Source: Spirochaetaceae bacterium (GTDB lineage Bacteria; Spirochaetota; Spirochaetia; SZUA-6; Fen-1364). From it: DNA of 15,599 bases. Positions 5,889-13,341 of the stretch are shown piece by piece. Position 1 is the first letter of the stretch. Each line of letters begins with the position of its first letter. The notes beneath the pieces were generated by a model. The model saw only the letters and a program-made list of their open reading frames with translations. It was not told the DNA's origin and did not search any database. The stretch spans positions 19,412 to 35,010 of the forward strand of contig PMZS01000139.1 of NCBI GenBank assembly GCA_003170115.1, written 5' to 3'. A program made the translations under genes and the position numbers.

Positions 5889-7754
5889 TCATTTCAGGGG
5901 AAGCTTCACCTTGAACTCGGTGAAATTACCCGGCGTGCTTGTTACTGTAATGATCCCATCATGCGCCTCCGCGATACGTTGACAGATGGACAGGCCCAGA
6001 CCGGCGTTCTTCTTGTTCATCTTGGTGCTGAAGAACGGATTGAAGATCTTGCCCTGGATGTCGGCGGGGATCCCGTAGCCGTTGTCCGCGACCGTCACCT
6101 CCACGAAACGGTCTTCCGCGTAGACGACGAGGCTGACCAGCACGATGCCTCCGTCCAGCACCGCGTCGATGCTGTTGAGAAGCAGGTTCAGAAAGAGCTG
6201 CTTGAGGCGATTCTCATCACCTACGATTTCCACGCGCTGGACGAAGACCTCCTTGACGAGACGGATGTTTTTCTTGGAGAGGTTGTGCTGGAGGAGGAGA
6301 ATCGCCTCCTCGATCACCTCCACAAGGTTCGTCCGGCTCTCCGGCAGCTCTTTGACCTTGGAGAACGACAGGAGGCTGCCGGTGATCTCCACGATCCGGC
6401 CGAGCTCTTTCTCGATCTTGCGCAGCTTTTCTCTGCCGTCGGGATCGAGCTTCTTAGTTTTCAGCAGCTCCACGTAGTTGCGGATGATGAAAAGGGGATT
6501 GTTGATCTCATGGGACACCCCGGCGGCAATCTCCGCCACCGTCGCCATCTTTTCCGCCCTGATGATGTAATCCTTCATGTAGCGATCGATCGAAACGTCG
6601 TGCACCAGGAGGACGGTTCCGATAATGGAGCTCCCGTCGTCGCGCAGCGGAAACACGTCGACCCTCACCTGCTTGTCGTCGTCGATGCGGACCTCCTCCC
6701 ACACGAACTCCTCCCGCGCCGCGACCCTGTCGCGGATCTCGCGCGCAATGGGGAAGCGCATCACGGCGAGCAGTGCTTCGAGGGAATGCGTGTTCAGCTG
6801 CTCGGGACCGAGCTGCATGATCTCGATCCCCGCGAAATTGGCCAGCTGTACCACGTCGTCCGCGTCGAGGATGATGATGCCGATGGGAAGGTGGCGGATT
6901 AAGGTTTCGCTGTATCGCTTGAGCAGGTAGAACTGCATGCGGTTGGCTTCGATCTCCTTCTTGCCCAGGGCGAAGGAATAGGTGAGCTCGTAGAGACGGA
7001 AGCGATCCAGGTCCGCCACGCGCTCCGTTCCCCTGCGGTAGCCGTCCTTGAGGATGGTGACGCGGTCCGCGATCTTCAGCGTCTCCTCCATGTCGTGCGT
7101 GATGTAAATGATGCTCTTCCCCTGGCTGCGGAACTCGGAGATGATGTCGTAGATCGTCCCCATCTCCTCCGGGGTGAGCTTGTTGGACAGCTCGTCGAGG
7201 ATCATGAGCCGCGGATTCAGGAACAGCATGCGCGCAAATTCGACCATCAGCTGCTGTGCCTGGGAGAGGCGGTACAACGGCAGCTCGAGGTCGATTTCGA
7301 TGTTCATCCGTCGGAAAAGCGCCATGCCGACGCTGAACATGCTGCGGCGATCGAGCCCCAAGAGACGCTGTTGGATCATCCGCCCCGCGAAGATGTTCTC
7401 GATGGCGTTGAGGTTCGGGAGCACGTTGAGGTTCTGATAGACCATGCCGATGCCGGCCTGGATCGCGCTCTCGGGGAAAAAGGATTTCACCTCGACGCCC
7501 CTGTAGATGATCTCGCCCTGACTCTTCTGGACCGCGCCGCTCAAGAGCTTGACCAGGGATGACTTGCCCGCGCGGTGCTCGCCCACCAGCGCGTGGATCT
7601 CCCCATCATACAGGTCGAAGTCCACTCCCTTCAGCGCCGGCACGCCGTTGTAGGCGACGTGGATGCCGCGCATCCGCAGGAGGCACCGGTTGGAGACGGC
7701 GCGAACGGGGACCGATTCCAGGTCGTCGCGAGTCTCGGCTCGGTCTGCGCTCAT
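5889..7754 (-). CDS. Fused ABC-transporter ATPase / PAS / sensor histidine kinase
   Basis: This 621-residue cytoplasmic-looking protein has no membrane segment. Residues about 26-245 form one ABC ATPase domain like the first half of RbsA/XylG sugar-importer ATPases: Walker A GEHRAGKS 58-65, Q-loop Gln107, Walker B LMILDE 183-188, H-loop His220. The signature LSGGQ is replaced by LSQAQ (163-167). A helical linker and a PAS-like domain (about 285-390, IGIIILDADDVVQLAN) follow. HisKA has the phospho-accepting His415 in AAGVSHEINNP. HATPase_c has the N box (Asn523/Asn527), DNGYGIP 557-563, FNPFFSTK and GLGLS 585-589. The kinase half looks fully active. The ATG overlaps the regulator's stop as ATGA, so the two are coupled. 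The ABC half may dock on, or imitate, the ATPase of the divergent sugar importer; that is inference. Confidence 0.92.
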   Translation of the reverse strand: MSADRAETRDDLESVPVRAVSNRCLLRMRGIHVAYNGVPALKGVDFDLYDGEIHALVGEHRAGKSSLVKLLSGAVQKSQGEIIYRGVEVKSFFPESAIQAGIGMVYQNLNVLPNLNAIENIFAGRMIQQRLLGLDRRSMFSVGMALFRRMNIEIDLELPLYRLSQAQQLMVEFARMLFLNPRLMILDELSNKLTPEEMGTIYDIISEFRSQGKSIIYITHDMEETLKIADRVTILKDGYRRGTERVADLDRFRLYELTYSFALGKKEIEANRMQFYLLKRYSETLIRHLPIGIIILDADDVVQLANFAGIEIMQLGPEQLNTHSLEALLAVMRFPIAREIRDRVAAREEFVWEEVRIDDDKQVRVDVFPLRDDGSSIIGTVLLVHDVSIDRYMKDYIIRAEKMATVAEIAAGVSHEINNPLFIIRNYVELLKTKKLDPDGREKLRKIEKELGRIVEITGSLLSFSKVKELPESRTNLVEVIEEAILLLQHNLSKKNIRLVKEVFVQRVEIVGDENRLKQLFLNLLLNSIDAVLDGGIVLVSLVVYAEDRFVEVTVADNGYGIPADIQGKIFNPFFSTKMNKKNAGLGLSICQRIAEAHDGIITVTSTPGNFTEFKVKLPLK

Positions 7755-9070
7755 TCCAGGTTCAGCCTCTTCATCCTATTGTAGAGGGTCTTGCGGGTTA
7801 TTTTCAGCAGGCGCGCCGCCTCTCCCTTGATCCCGTTCGTCTGCCGAAGCGCCTCGCGGATCACTGCGCGCGCCTTTTCCGTGGAGAACTCCTTGATGGC
7901 TTCGAATCCTTCGGCGCTCCGATCGACGATGCGGTACTGTTCGGGGAGATCCCGGGGCTCGATCAGGTCCGTTTCGCAGAAGATCACGGCCCGCTCGATG
8001 ATGTTCTTCAGCTCCCGGACGTTGCCCGGCCAGCTGTGCCCCTCCAAAGTCTCGATCACCCTCTCCGAGATGCCTAGGACGTTCTTTCCGTAGACCTGGT
8101 TGAAAACTCCGATGAAGTGGAGGGCGAGAGGCACGATATCCTCTCCGCGCTCCCGCAGCGGTGGAAGCTTCAGGGTGATGACGGACAATCGATAGAAGAG
8201 ATCCTCGCGGAAGGAGCCCTGCGCGATCATCCTCTCGATGCTCTTGTTCGTCGCCGCAATGATGCGGAAGTCCGCCTTGATCGGGACCGAGCCGCCGAGC
8301 CGGGTGAAATGCTTCTCCTGGAGCACGCGCAGCATCTTGGCCTGCGTCTGCAGGCTCATGTCGCCAATCTCGTCGAAGAAAATGGTGCCGCCGTCGGCCA
8401 GCTCGATCTTGCCCTTCTGCTGGCTCTGCGCGTCAGTGAAGGCCCCCTTCTCGTGGCCGAACATCTCGCTCTCCAGAAGGTTGTCGGGAATTGCCGCACA
8501 GTTCACCTTGATGTAGGCGTTGTTCTTGCGCTTGCTCGCGTGATGGAGGAGATCTGCGATGAGCTCCTTCCCCGTGCCGCTCTCCCCAATGATGATCACA
8601 GATGCCTCGGTCGGGGCCGCCTTTTCCACCAGGCTCAACACCTCCCCCATCTTCTCATTCGCCGTGACGATGGTATCAGTGCTCGTCATCACGGGCCGCT
8701 TGATGCGCACGGAGCGTTCCAGATGATGGATCTCCTGGAACAGCTCGGAGAGCTGCACCGGCTTTGCGAAGAAGTTTAGGGCTCCATACTTCATCGCGCG
8801 TACGGCGCTCTCCACGGATGCGTATCCCGAGATCATGATGACAGGAAGCAGCGGGTGGGTCTTCCGCAATATTTTCAGCAGGTCGATGCCTCCTAGAGCC
8901 GGCATCCGGACGTCCATGAGAATCAGGTCCACATTCTCCTGGCCGAGGAGAGCGAGGACCTTGAGCGGATCATCCTCATGGAGGGTCATATACCCCTTGG
9001 ACTGGAGCACTTCGGCAAGGGAAAGGCATGCCTCCAGTTCGTCGTCGACGATGAGGATCGTAAAAACCAT
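7751..9070 (-). CDS. NtrC-family sigma-54 response regulator
   Basis: The protein has 439 residues from the ATG at 9070. The receiver domain (1-115) has acidic Asp9/Asp10, phospho-acceptor Asp53 in LILMDVRMP, Ser81 and Lys103. The AAA+ domain (about 133-370) has Walker A GESGTGKE 162-169, the sigma-54 contact loop GAFTDA 209-214 (a common variant of GAFTGA), Walker B IFFDE 230-234 and arginine residues in FREDLFYRL 287-295. A Fis-type helix-turn-helix closes the protein (about 400-439, GEAARLLKITRKTLYNRM). It should activate sigma-54 promoters from upstream sites when phosphorylated by the adjoining kinase. The start is chosen by the usual beginning of receiver domains (MVFTILIVDDE); no ribosome site precedes it. 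TTG 9103 and ATG 9085 are open alternatives. Confidence 0.93.
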   Translation of the reverse strand: MVFTILIVDDELEACLSLAEVLQSKGYMTLHEDDPLKVLALLGQENVDLILMDVRMPALGGIDLLKILRKTHPLLPVIMISGYASVESAVRAMKYGALNFFAKPVQLSELFQEIHHLERSVRIKRPVMTSTDTIVTANEKMGEVLSLVEKAAPTEASVIIIGESGTGKELIADLLHHASKRKNNAYIKVNCAAIPDNLLESEMFGHEKGAFTDAQSQQKGKIELADGGTIFFDEIGDMSLQTQAKMLRVLQEKHFTRLGGSVPIKADFRIIAATNKSIERMIAQGSFREDLFYRLSVITLKLPPLRERGEDIVPLALHFIGVFNQVYGKNVLGISERVIETLEGHSWPGNVRELKNIIERAVIFCETDLIEPRDLPEQYRIVDRSAEGFEAIKEFSTEKARAVIREALRQTNGIKGEAARLLKITRKTLYNRMKRLNLE

Positions 9071-9076
9071 GAAGTC

Positions 9077-9103
9077 ATGATACATTATTCTGCAATCAGT
9101 CAA
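9077..9103 (-). promoter_or_regulatory. Candidate promoter of the regulator-kinase operon, possibly leaderless
   Basis: On the leftward strand TTGACT (9098-9103) and TATCAT (9077-9082) are separated by 15 bases, shorter than ideal. Transcription would start about seven bases beyond the -10 box, at or next to the ATG at 9070. That fits the absence of a ribosome site and would give a leaderless message. Confidence 0.3.
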
Positions 9104-9114
9104 AAGTCTGATGC

Positions 9115-9125
9115 CCCCTAAGGGG
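9115..9125. promoter_or_regulatory. Short perfect palindrome in the divergent regulatory region
   Basis: CCCCT, a central A, then AGGGG form a perfect 5+1+5 inverted repeat 45 bases upstream of the regulator ATG. It may be an operator for the leftward promoter or a small hairpin. No factor can be named. Confidence 0.25.
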
Positions 9126-9141
9126 AGCCTGATCTGCGGGA

Positions 9142-9188
9142 AACGTGTAGTTTATGAGAAGGCGGCTGTGGGTAAGGTCTTACACGTT
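9142..9188. promoter_or_regulatory. Inverted pair of 8-bp sites, candidate enhancer for the response regulator
   Basis: AACGTGTA at 9142-9149 and its exact reverse complement TACACGTT at 9181-9188 lie with centres 39 bases apart, about 90-135 bases upstream of the -24 element of the xylF promoter. This is the spacing at which NtrC-type activators usually bind. The left copy also sits in a small inverted repeat, AAAC(N5)GTTT. Assignment to this regulator is inference. Confidence 0.45.
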
Positions 9189-9275
9189 GTGCCTCGTTCG
9201 CTCGGCGCCCCGGAGGAACCTTGAATACAATTACTTATCATAAAAAGAGTTGTGATCAACCTCCCTTACACGCAC

Positions 9276-9292
9276 TTGGCACGCAAATTGTA
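9276..9292 (+). promoter_or_regulatory. Sigma-54 (-24/-12) promoter of the xylFGH operon
   Basis: TTGGCACG, four bases, then TTGTA closely matches the sigma-54 consensus TTGGCACG-N4-TTGCA. The invariant GG (9278-9279) and the -12 G (9290) have the required ten-base spacing; the only departure is T for C after the -12 G. The start would be near 9302, some 28 bases before the xylF ATG. The adjacent gene for a sigma-54 activator strongly supports the call. Confidence 0.85.
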
Positions 9293-9330
9293 TATTCTTG
9301 ATCGCATCTCAATCTAAGGAGGTTTTCCTT

Positions 9331-10410
9331 ATGAGGAAAGCATGTCTCGTATTGCTCACGGTTCTCCTGCTCGGCGGCATGGTCTTTGCCAACGGAACAG
9401 GCGAAACAAAGGGCGCGAAAAGCGGGGTGATCAAGATCGGCCTTTCCTTCTCCGACTTCGCCACCGAACGATGGCCGGTCGAACAGGCCCTCATGACCAA
9501 GCTTGCCGCCGCGAAGGGCGCCCAGGTCATCTCGCAGGTTGCCAACCATGACGCGAAGCTGCAGAACGACCAGATCGAGAACATGGCGCTGCAGGGCGTC
9601 AACGTCATCATCATCATCGCCGAAGATGGGGCGGCGGCAGCGACTGCGGTCGACGAGGCGGCAAAGGCGGGGGTGAAAACTATTGCCTATGACCGGCTCA
9701 TCAAGTCGACGAATATTTCGGCCTACATCTCGTTCGACAACACTGAGGTTGGACGCGCAGAGGCCCGCGGGGTTGTGCAGGTCGTGAACAAGGGAAAGTT
9801 CATGCTCCTCGGCGGAAGCCCGACCGACAACAACGCAGTCCTCGTCCGCAACGGACAGATGGAGGTCCTGAAGCCGCTCATCGACAGTGGCGCGGTAAAG
9901 ATCGTTGCTGATCAGTGGGTCGAGAACTGGGACCCCGCGAATGCAACCAAGATCATGGAGAATGTCCTCACAGCGCAGCACAACAACATCGATGCAGTCG
10001 TCGCCTCGAACGACGGGACCGCGCTCGGCGCTCTCCAGGCAATGAAAGCGCAAGGACTTGCCGGCAAAGTTCCCATCTCCGGCCAGGACGCCACTGCCGC
10101 CGGCTGCAACTCCATCGTGAAGGGCGAGCAGACCGTCACCGTCTACAAGGACGTGCGCAAGCTCTCGCCGCTCGCCATCGACATGGCCATCTCGCTCGCG
10201 AAGGGACAGCCAATCGAAGGCCTCAAGATGTTCGACCTTTCGGCGATCACGCTGGACAAAAACCAGAAGGGCCAGGTGCCGTGCCTGTTCCTCCCGGTCG
10301 TCCAGGTCGACAAATCCAATGTCTACGAACAGATCGTCAAGAGCGGTTTCCAGAGCTACGACGATGTGTATCGGGACATTCCGGACTCTCAGAAGCCGCC
10401 AAGACCATAA
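9331..10410 (+). CDS. xylF: Sugar ABC importer substrate-binding protein, XylF-like
   Basis: This 359-residue periplasmic protein captures a sugar and delivers it to the permease. A signal peptide (residues 1-20, cut after VFA before NGTGE) lacks the lipobox cysteine, so it is probably soluble in the periplasm. The mature part follows E. coli XylF closely: ERW near the N-terminus, AYDRLI, YISFDN, GGSPTDNNA, DQWVENWDP, KIMENVLTA, DAVVASNDGTALGA and ISGQDA. These include the sugar-contact positions of the XylF family, so D-xylose or a similar aldose is the likely ligand. The ATG at 9331 is fixed by TAAGGAGG at 9315-9322. First gene of the importer operon, behind a sigma-54 promoter. Confidence 0.9.
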   Translation: MRKACLVLLTVLLLGGMVFANGTGETKGAKSGVIKIGLSFSDFATERWPVEQALMTKLAAAKGAQVISQVANHDAKLQNDQIENMALQGVNVIIIIAEDGAAAATAVDEAAKAGVKTIAYDRLIKSTNISAYISFDNTEVGRAEARGVVQVVNKGKFMLLGGSPTDNNAVLVRNGQMEVLKPLIDSGAVKIVADQWVENWDPANATKIMENVLTAQHNNIDAVVASNDGTALGALQAMKAQGLAGKVPISGQDATAAGCNSIVKGEQTVTVYKDVRKLSPLAIDMAISLAKGQPIEGLKMFDLSAITLDKNQKGQVPCLFLPVVQVDKSNVYEQIVKSGFQSYDDVYRDIPDSQKPPRP

Positions 10411-10424
10411 TTCATCGCATTGAG

Positions 10425-10452
10425 GAGCGCGGCAGCAGCCGCGCTCGTTTTT
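10425..10452 (+). terminator. Intrinsic terminator-like hairpin between xylF and xylG
   Basis: GAGCGCGGC and GCCGCGCTC form a perfect nine-pair stem with an AGCA loop, followed by GTTTTT. It lies 15 bases after the xylF stop. In this position it probably causes partial termination or protects the xylF message 3' end, giving more binding protein than ATPase and permease. Confidence 0.7.
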
Positions 10453-10471
10453 CATCCTAGCCTGTACGGAG

Positions 10472-10495
10472 AGGCGAGGGCACGCGCCCTCGCCT
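10472..10495 (+). terminator. Second hairpin between xylF and xylG
   Basis: AGGCGAGGGC and GCCCTCGCCT form a perfect ten-pair stem with an ACGC loop, followed by TCCTTT. It stands 19 bases after the first hairpin and just before the xylG ribosome site. The tandem arrangement suggests attenuation or an RNA-stabilising barrier within the operon. Confidence 0.55.
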
Positions 10496-10520
10496 TCCTT
10501 TATCGAGGGGCATGGCCAGC

Positions 10521-12077
10521 ATGAGCGAAACAAACGACTTCATCCTTGACATCCAGCACGTGACCAAGGAATTCCCCGGCGTGGTCGCGCTCACCGATGT
10601 CTCTATCCCGGTGAAGAAGGGCACAATCCACGGGATCTGCGGTGAAAACGGCGCTGGCAAGTCCACTCTCATGAAGATCCTTGCTGGCGTCTATCCATTC
10701 GATTCCTTTCAGGGACGCATTTTGTACAACGGGGAAGAGCTGCGCTTCGAGCGGGATTCGATACGACAGGCCATCGAGAAGGGGATCGCCATCGTGTACC
10801 AGGAGCTCGCTCTGATACCGCTCATGACAGTGGGTGAGAACATCTACCTCGGCCGCGAGCCGAGCACCAGCGGGATCATCAACTGGAACAAGCTCTACCA
10901 TGAGACGCAAGGGGTGCTTGACGAATACCATCTCAGCATCTCCCCTACCGCCGTCGTGACAAACCTCGGAGTCGGTCAGCAGCAGATCGTGGAAATCGCC
11001 AAAGCCCTTTCCGAGAGCGCGAAGGTTCTGATCCTCGACGAGCCGACCTCCGCTCTCACGGAAGCCGAGGTGGAGATTCTCATGGGGATCCTTGCTCATC
11101 TCAAGGAAAGGGGAGTAACGTGTATCTACATCTCCCACAAGGTTGAAGAGTTCTTCCGCATCACCGACTCCATCACGGTCCTGCGTGACGGCGGGGTCGT
11201 CGGAACCCTTGCCACGAAAGAAGCGAGCTACGAGCGGATCATCTCGATGATGGTCGGGCGCGAAATGCGGGAGCGGTTCCCCATCGGCAACCGCAAACCC
11301 GGGGAGGTCATCCTGGAAGTCCGCAACCTGTCCGTCGACAGCCCCTACCAGGCAGGCAAGAGGTCGGTGAAAGACGTTTCCTTTTCCGTCCGCAAGGGGG
11401 AAATCCTCGGCATTGCGGGTCTCATGGGGTCGGGCCGCAGCGAGTTGGTAACGACGATCTTCGGCGAGTACGGGCAGAACCGCAGCGGGGAAATCTTGTT
11501 CGAGGGCGCACCGGTGGTTATCGATTCAGCGCGCGAGGCCATGGAAAACGGTATCAGCCTCGTTCCGGAGGACCGTAAACGAATGGGGCTCGTTGTCGAC
11601 CAATCCATCCTCAAGAACATGTCGCTGCCGAACCTGGAGCGTTTCTCCGGCTTTCTGTCCATCAACCGGAACGCGGAGCTCAATGCATGCGAATCTATGG
11701 CGACGTACCTCGCCATCAAAACGCCTTCCCTGCTCGCCCTTGTCAATTCACTGAGCGGCGGCAACCAGCAGAAAGTCGTCATCGCCAAATGGCTGATGTC
11801 CGAGCCGAAGGTTCTCATCCTGGACGAGCCGACGCGCGGGATAGATGTCGGCGCGAAGTTCGAAATCTACAAGCTGATGAACAAGCTCGCGGAGGAAGGG
11901 GTTGCGATCGTCCTTGTCTCCTCGGAGCTGCCGGAGATCCTTGGCATGAGCGACCGCATCCTCGTCATGCATGAAGGAGAGTGCGCCGGCATCGTTGACA
12001 GAAGCGATGCCACGCAGGAAAAACTCATGGCGATGGCAACGGGCCTTCTGGCCGCCGCAACAAGTGAGGTGAAATGA
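10521..12077 (+). CDS. xylG: Sugar ABC importer ATPase with two ABC domains, XylG-like
   Basis: This 518-residue cytoplasmic ATPase powers the importer and has the tandem ABC layout of RbsA/XylG/MglA. Domain 1: Walker A GENGAGKST 41-49, signature LGVGQQQ 149-155 (the degenerate form usual in XylG), Walker B ILDEP 171-175, His206. Domain 2: Walker A GLMGSGRS 300-307 with Arg in place of the catalytic Lys, typical of the family, then LSGGNQQ 411-417 and ILDEPTRGIDVGA. The start at 10521 suits the GAGGGG ribosome site at 10505-10510; ATG 10512 is only one base from it. Its first domain resembles the ABC part of the sensor kinase at 5889-7754, but with intact catalytic motifs. Confidence 0.92.
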   Translation: MSETNDFILDIQHVTKEFPGVVALTDVSIPVKKGTIHGICGENGAGKSTLMKILAGVYPFDSFQGRILYNGEELRFERDSIRQAIEKGIAIVYQELALIPLMTVGENIYLGREPSTSGIINWNKLYHETQGVLDEYHLSISPTAVVTNLGVGQQQIVEIAKALSESAKVLILDEPTSALTEAEVEILMGILAHLKERGVTCIYISHKVEEFFRITDSITVLRDGGVVGTLATKEASYERIISMMVGREMRERFPIGNRKPGEVILEVRNLSVDSPYQAGKRSVKDVSFSVRKGEILGIAGLMGSGRSELVTTIFGEYGQNRSGEILFEGAPVVIDSAREAMENGISLVPEDRKRMGLVVDQSILKNMSLPNLERFSGFLSINRNAELNACESMATYLAIKTPSLLALVNSLSGGNQQKVVIAKWLMSEPKVLILDEPTRGIDVGAKFEIYKLMNKLAEEGVAIVLVSSELPEILGMSDRILVMHEGECAGIVDRSDATQEKLMAMATGLLAAATSEVK

Positions 12078-13294
12078 TGCTGGCAACAAAGACGATTTCA
12101 ATAACGGCGGTCTCCAAGAGCATCCGCACCAACATTCGCACCTATACGATGATCATCGCCCTTGCGCTGATCTGGCTCCTGTTCGGTAGTCTCACGCACT
12201 GGGTGTTCTTTGAGCCGCGAAACCTTTCCAACCTTTTCCGGCAAATGACCATCGTATCCTTCCTGGCAATCGGCATGGTCCTGGTCATCACGACGGGCAA
12301 CATTGACTTGTCGGTCGGCTCGGCCACCGGCCTCGTCAGCGCCGTGACCGCCTACCTGCAGGTGCAAATCATGCCGCCCATTCTCCATAGCCTCTTCCCC
12401 GCGATGGCCGCGGGACCGCTCGGAGTGCTGAATACGATTATCGCGATAGTGACCGCCTTGCTCGTCGGGCTGCTCATCGGGCTCTGGCAGGGAACCATCA
12501 TCGCCTTCCTCAAGGTTCCCGCCTTCATCGTGACCCTGGGGGGCATGTTGATCTTCCGCGGCGGCGTCCTTGCCGTCACGCAAGGGAAGACCCTCACAAT
12601 CTATGAGGACGATTTCCGGCTCATCGCACAGGGGTACGTGTCCGATGTGGCCGGCTGGATCGTCGGAGCGCTCGTCATTGTGGCGTTCGTTTATATCGTG
12701 TTTCGCGGCCGGCAGCAGAGAAAGGAGTTCGGCTTCAAGCTCGTGCCCTTCTATCGCGATTTATTGAAGGCGGTAGTGATATCCGCCCTCGTCGTCTTCT
12801 TCATCTTCATCATGAACAGCTATCGCGGGATACCGAACCCGGTCCTCCTTATGGCCGTGGTGGCGGTCATATTTACGTATCTGGCGAATAATACCAAGTT
12901 TGGACGCTACTCCTACGCCCTTGGCGGCAACAAGGAGGCGACCCGGCTTTCAGGGATCAACATCGACCGTGTCGTGTTCACGGTTTTCATTCTCATCGGA
13001 TTGCTCACCGGGGTTTCGGGGATCGTGCTCACGGGGTACGTGGCCGCAGGGACCATCGGCGGAGGCCAGAACTACGAGCTGGACGCCATCGCCGCCTGCG
13101 TCATCGGGGGCACGAGCCTCATGGGCGGCCAGGGAACGATTATCGGAGCAATCGTGGGCTCGCTCATCATCGCAAGCCTTCTCAATGGGATGAGCGTCAT
13201 GAACATGGACGTATTCTGGCAGTATATCATCCGCGGCCTCGTGATCATCGCCGCCGTGTACATCGACGTCATGTCGAAAAGGAACCGTTCATAG
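12074..13294 (+). CDS. xylH: Sugar ABC importer permease, XylH-like
   Basis: The 406-residue membrane permease has about ten hydrophobic segments and the length of XylH (E. coli 393). Family marks are GNIDLSVGSATGLVSA after the second segment, FIVTLGGMLIFRGG, GGNKEATRLSGINI (the cytoplasmic loop that meets the ATPase), and GTIGGGQNYELDAIAACVIG near the C-terminus. Its ATG overlaps the xylG stop as ATGA, so the two are translationally coupled; a second ATG at 12077 is possible. The C-terminal third is closely similar to the broken permease at 5040-5425, showing that the region once held two related importers. Confidence 0.92.
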   Translation: MMLATKTISITAVSKSIRTNIRTYTMIIALALIWLLFGSLTHWVFFEPRNLSNLFRQMTIVSFLAIGMVLVITTGNIDLSVGSATGLVSAVTAYLQVQIMPPILHSLFPAMAAGPLGVLNTIIAIVTALLVGLLIGLWQGTIIAFLKVPAFIVTLGGMLIFRGGVLAVTQGKTLTIYEDDFRLIAQGYVSDVAGWIVGALVIVAFVYIVFRGRQQRKEFGFKLVPFYRDLLKAVVISALVVFFIFIMNSYRGIPNPVLLMAVVAVIFTYLANNTKFGRYSYALGGNKEATRLSGINIDRVVFTVFILIGLLTGVSGIVLTGYVAAGTIGGGQNYELDAIAACVIGGTSLMGGQGTIIGAIVGSLIIASLLNGMSVMNMDVFWQYIIRGLVIIAAVYIDVMSKRNRS

Positions 13295-13304
13295 GTCTTT
13301 GATG

Positions 13305-13330
13305 GCCGTCCCGACGGGGCGCGGGACGGC
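13305..13330 (+). terminator. Strong hairpin ending the xylFGH operon
   Basis: GCCGTCCCG and CGGGACGGC form a perfect nine-pair stem with an eight-base loop, ten bases after the xylH stop codon. There is no T-run downstream, so termination may need Rho or the hairpin may mainly protect the message. Confidence 0.5.
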
Positions 13331-13341
13331 ACATCTTCCGA

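Noticed and set aside
7751..9070. GAFTDA instead of GAFTGA in the sigma-54 contact loop
   Set aside because: This variant is frequent among NtrC-family activators and does not imply loss of sigma-54 contact; the essential Thr is kept.
9250..9261. GTTGTGATCAAC resembling half of a CRP site
   Set aside because: The second half-site is absent and only the TGTGA half matches; a four-base inverted repeat is too weak.
10519..12077. LGVGQQQ in XylG domain 1 and Arg for Lys in Walker A of domain 2 as signs of decay
   Set aside because: Both departures are usual in the RbsA/XylG/MglA family, where the two halves are naturally unequal.
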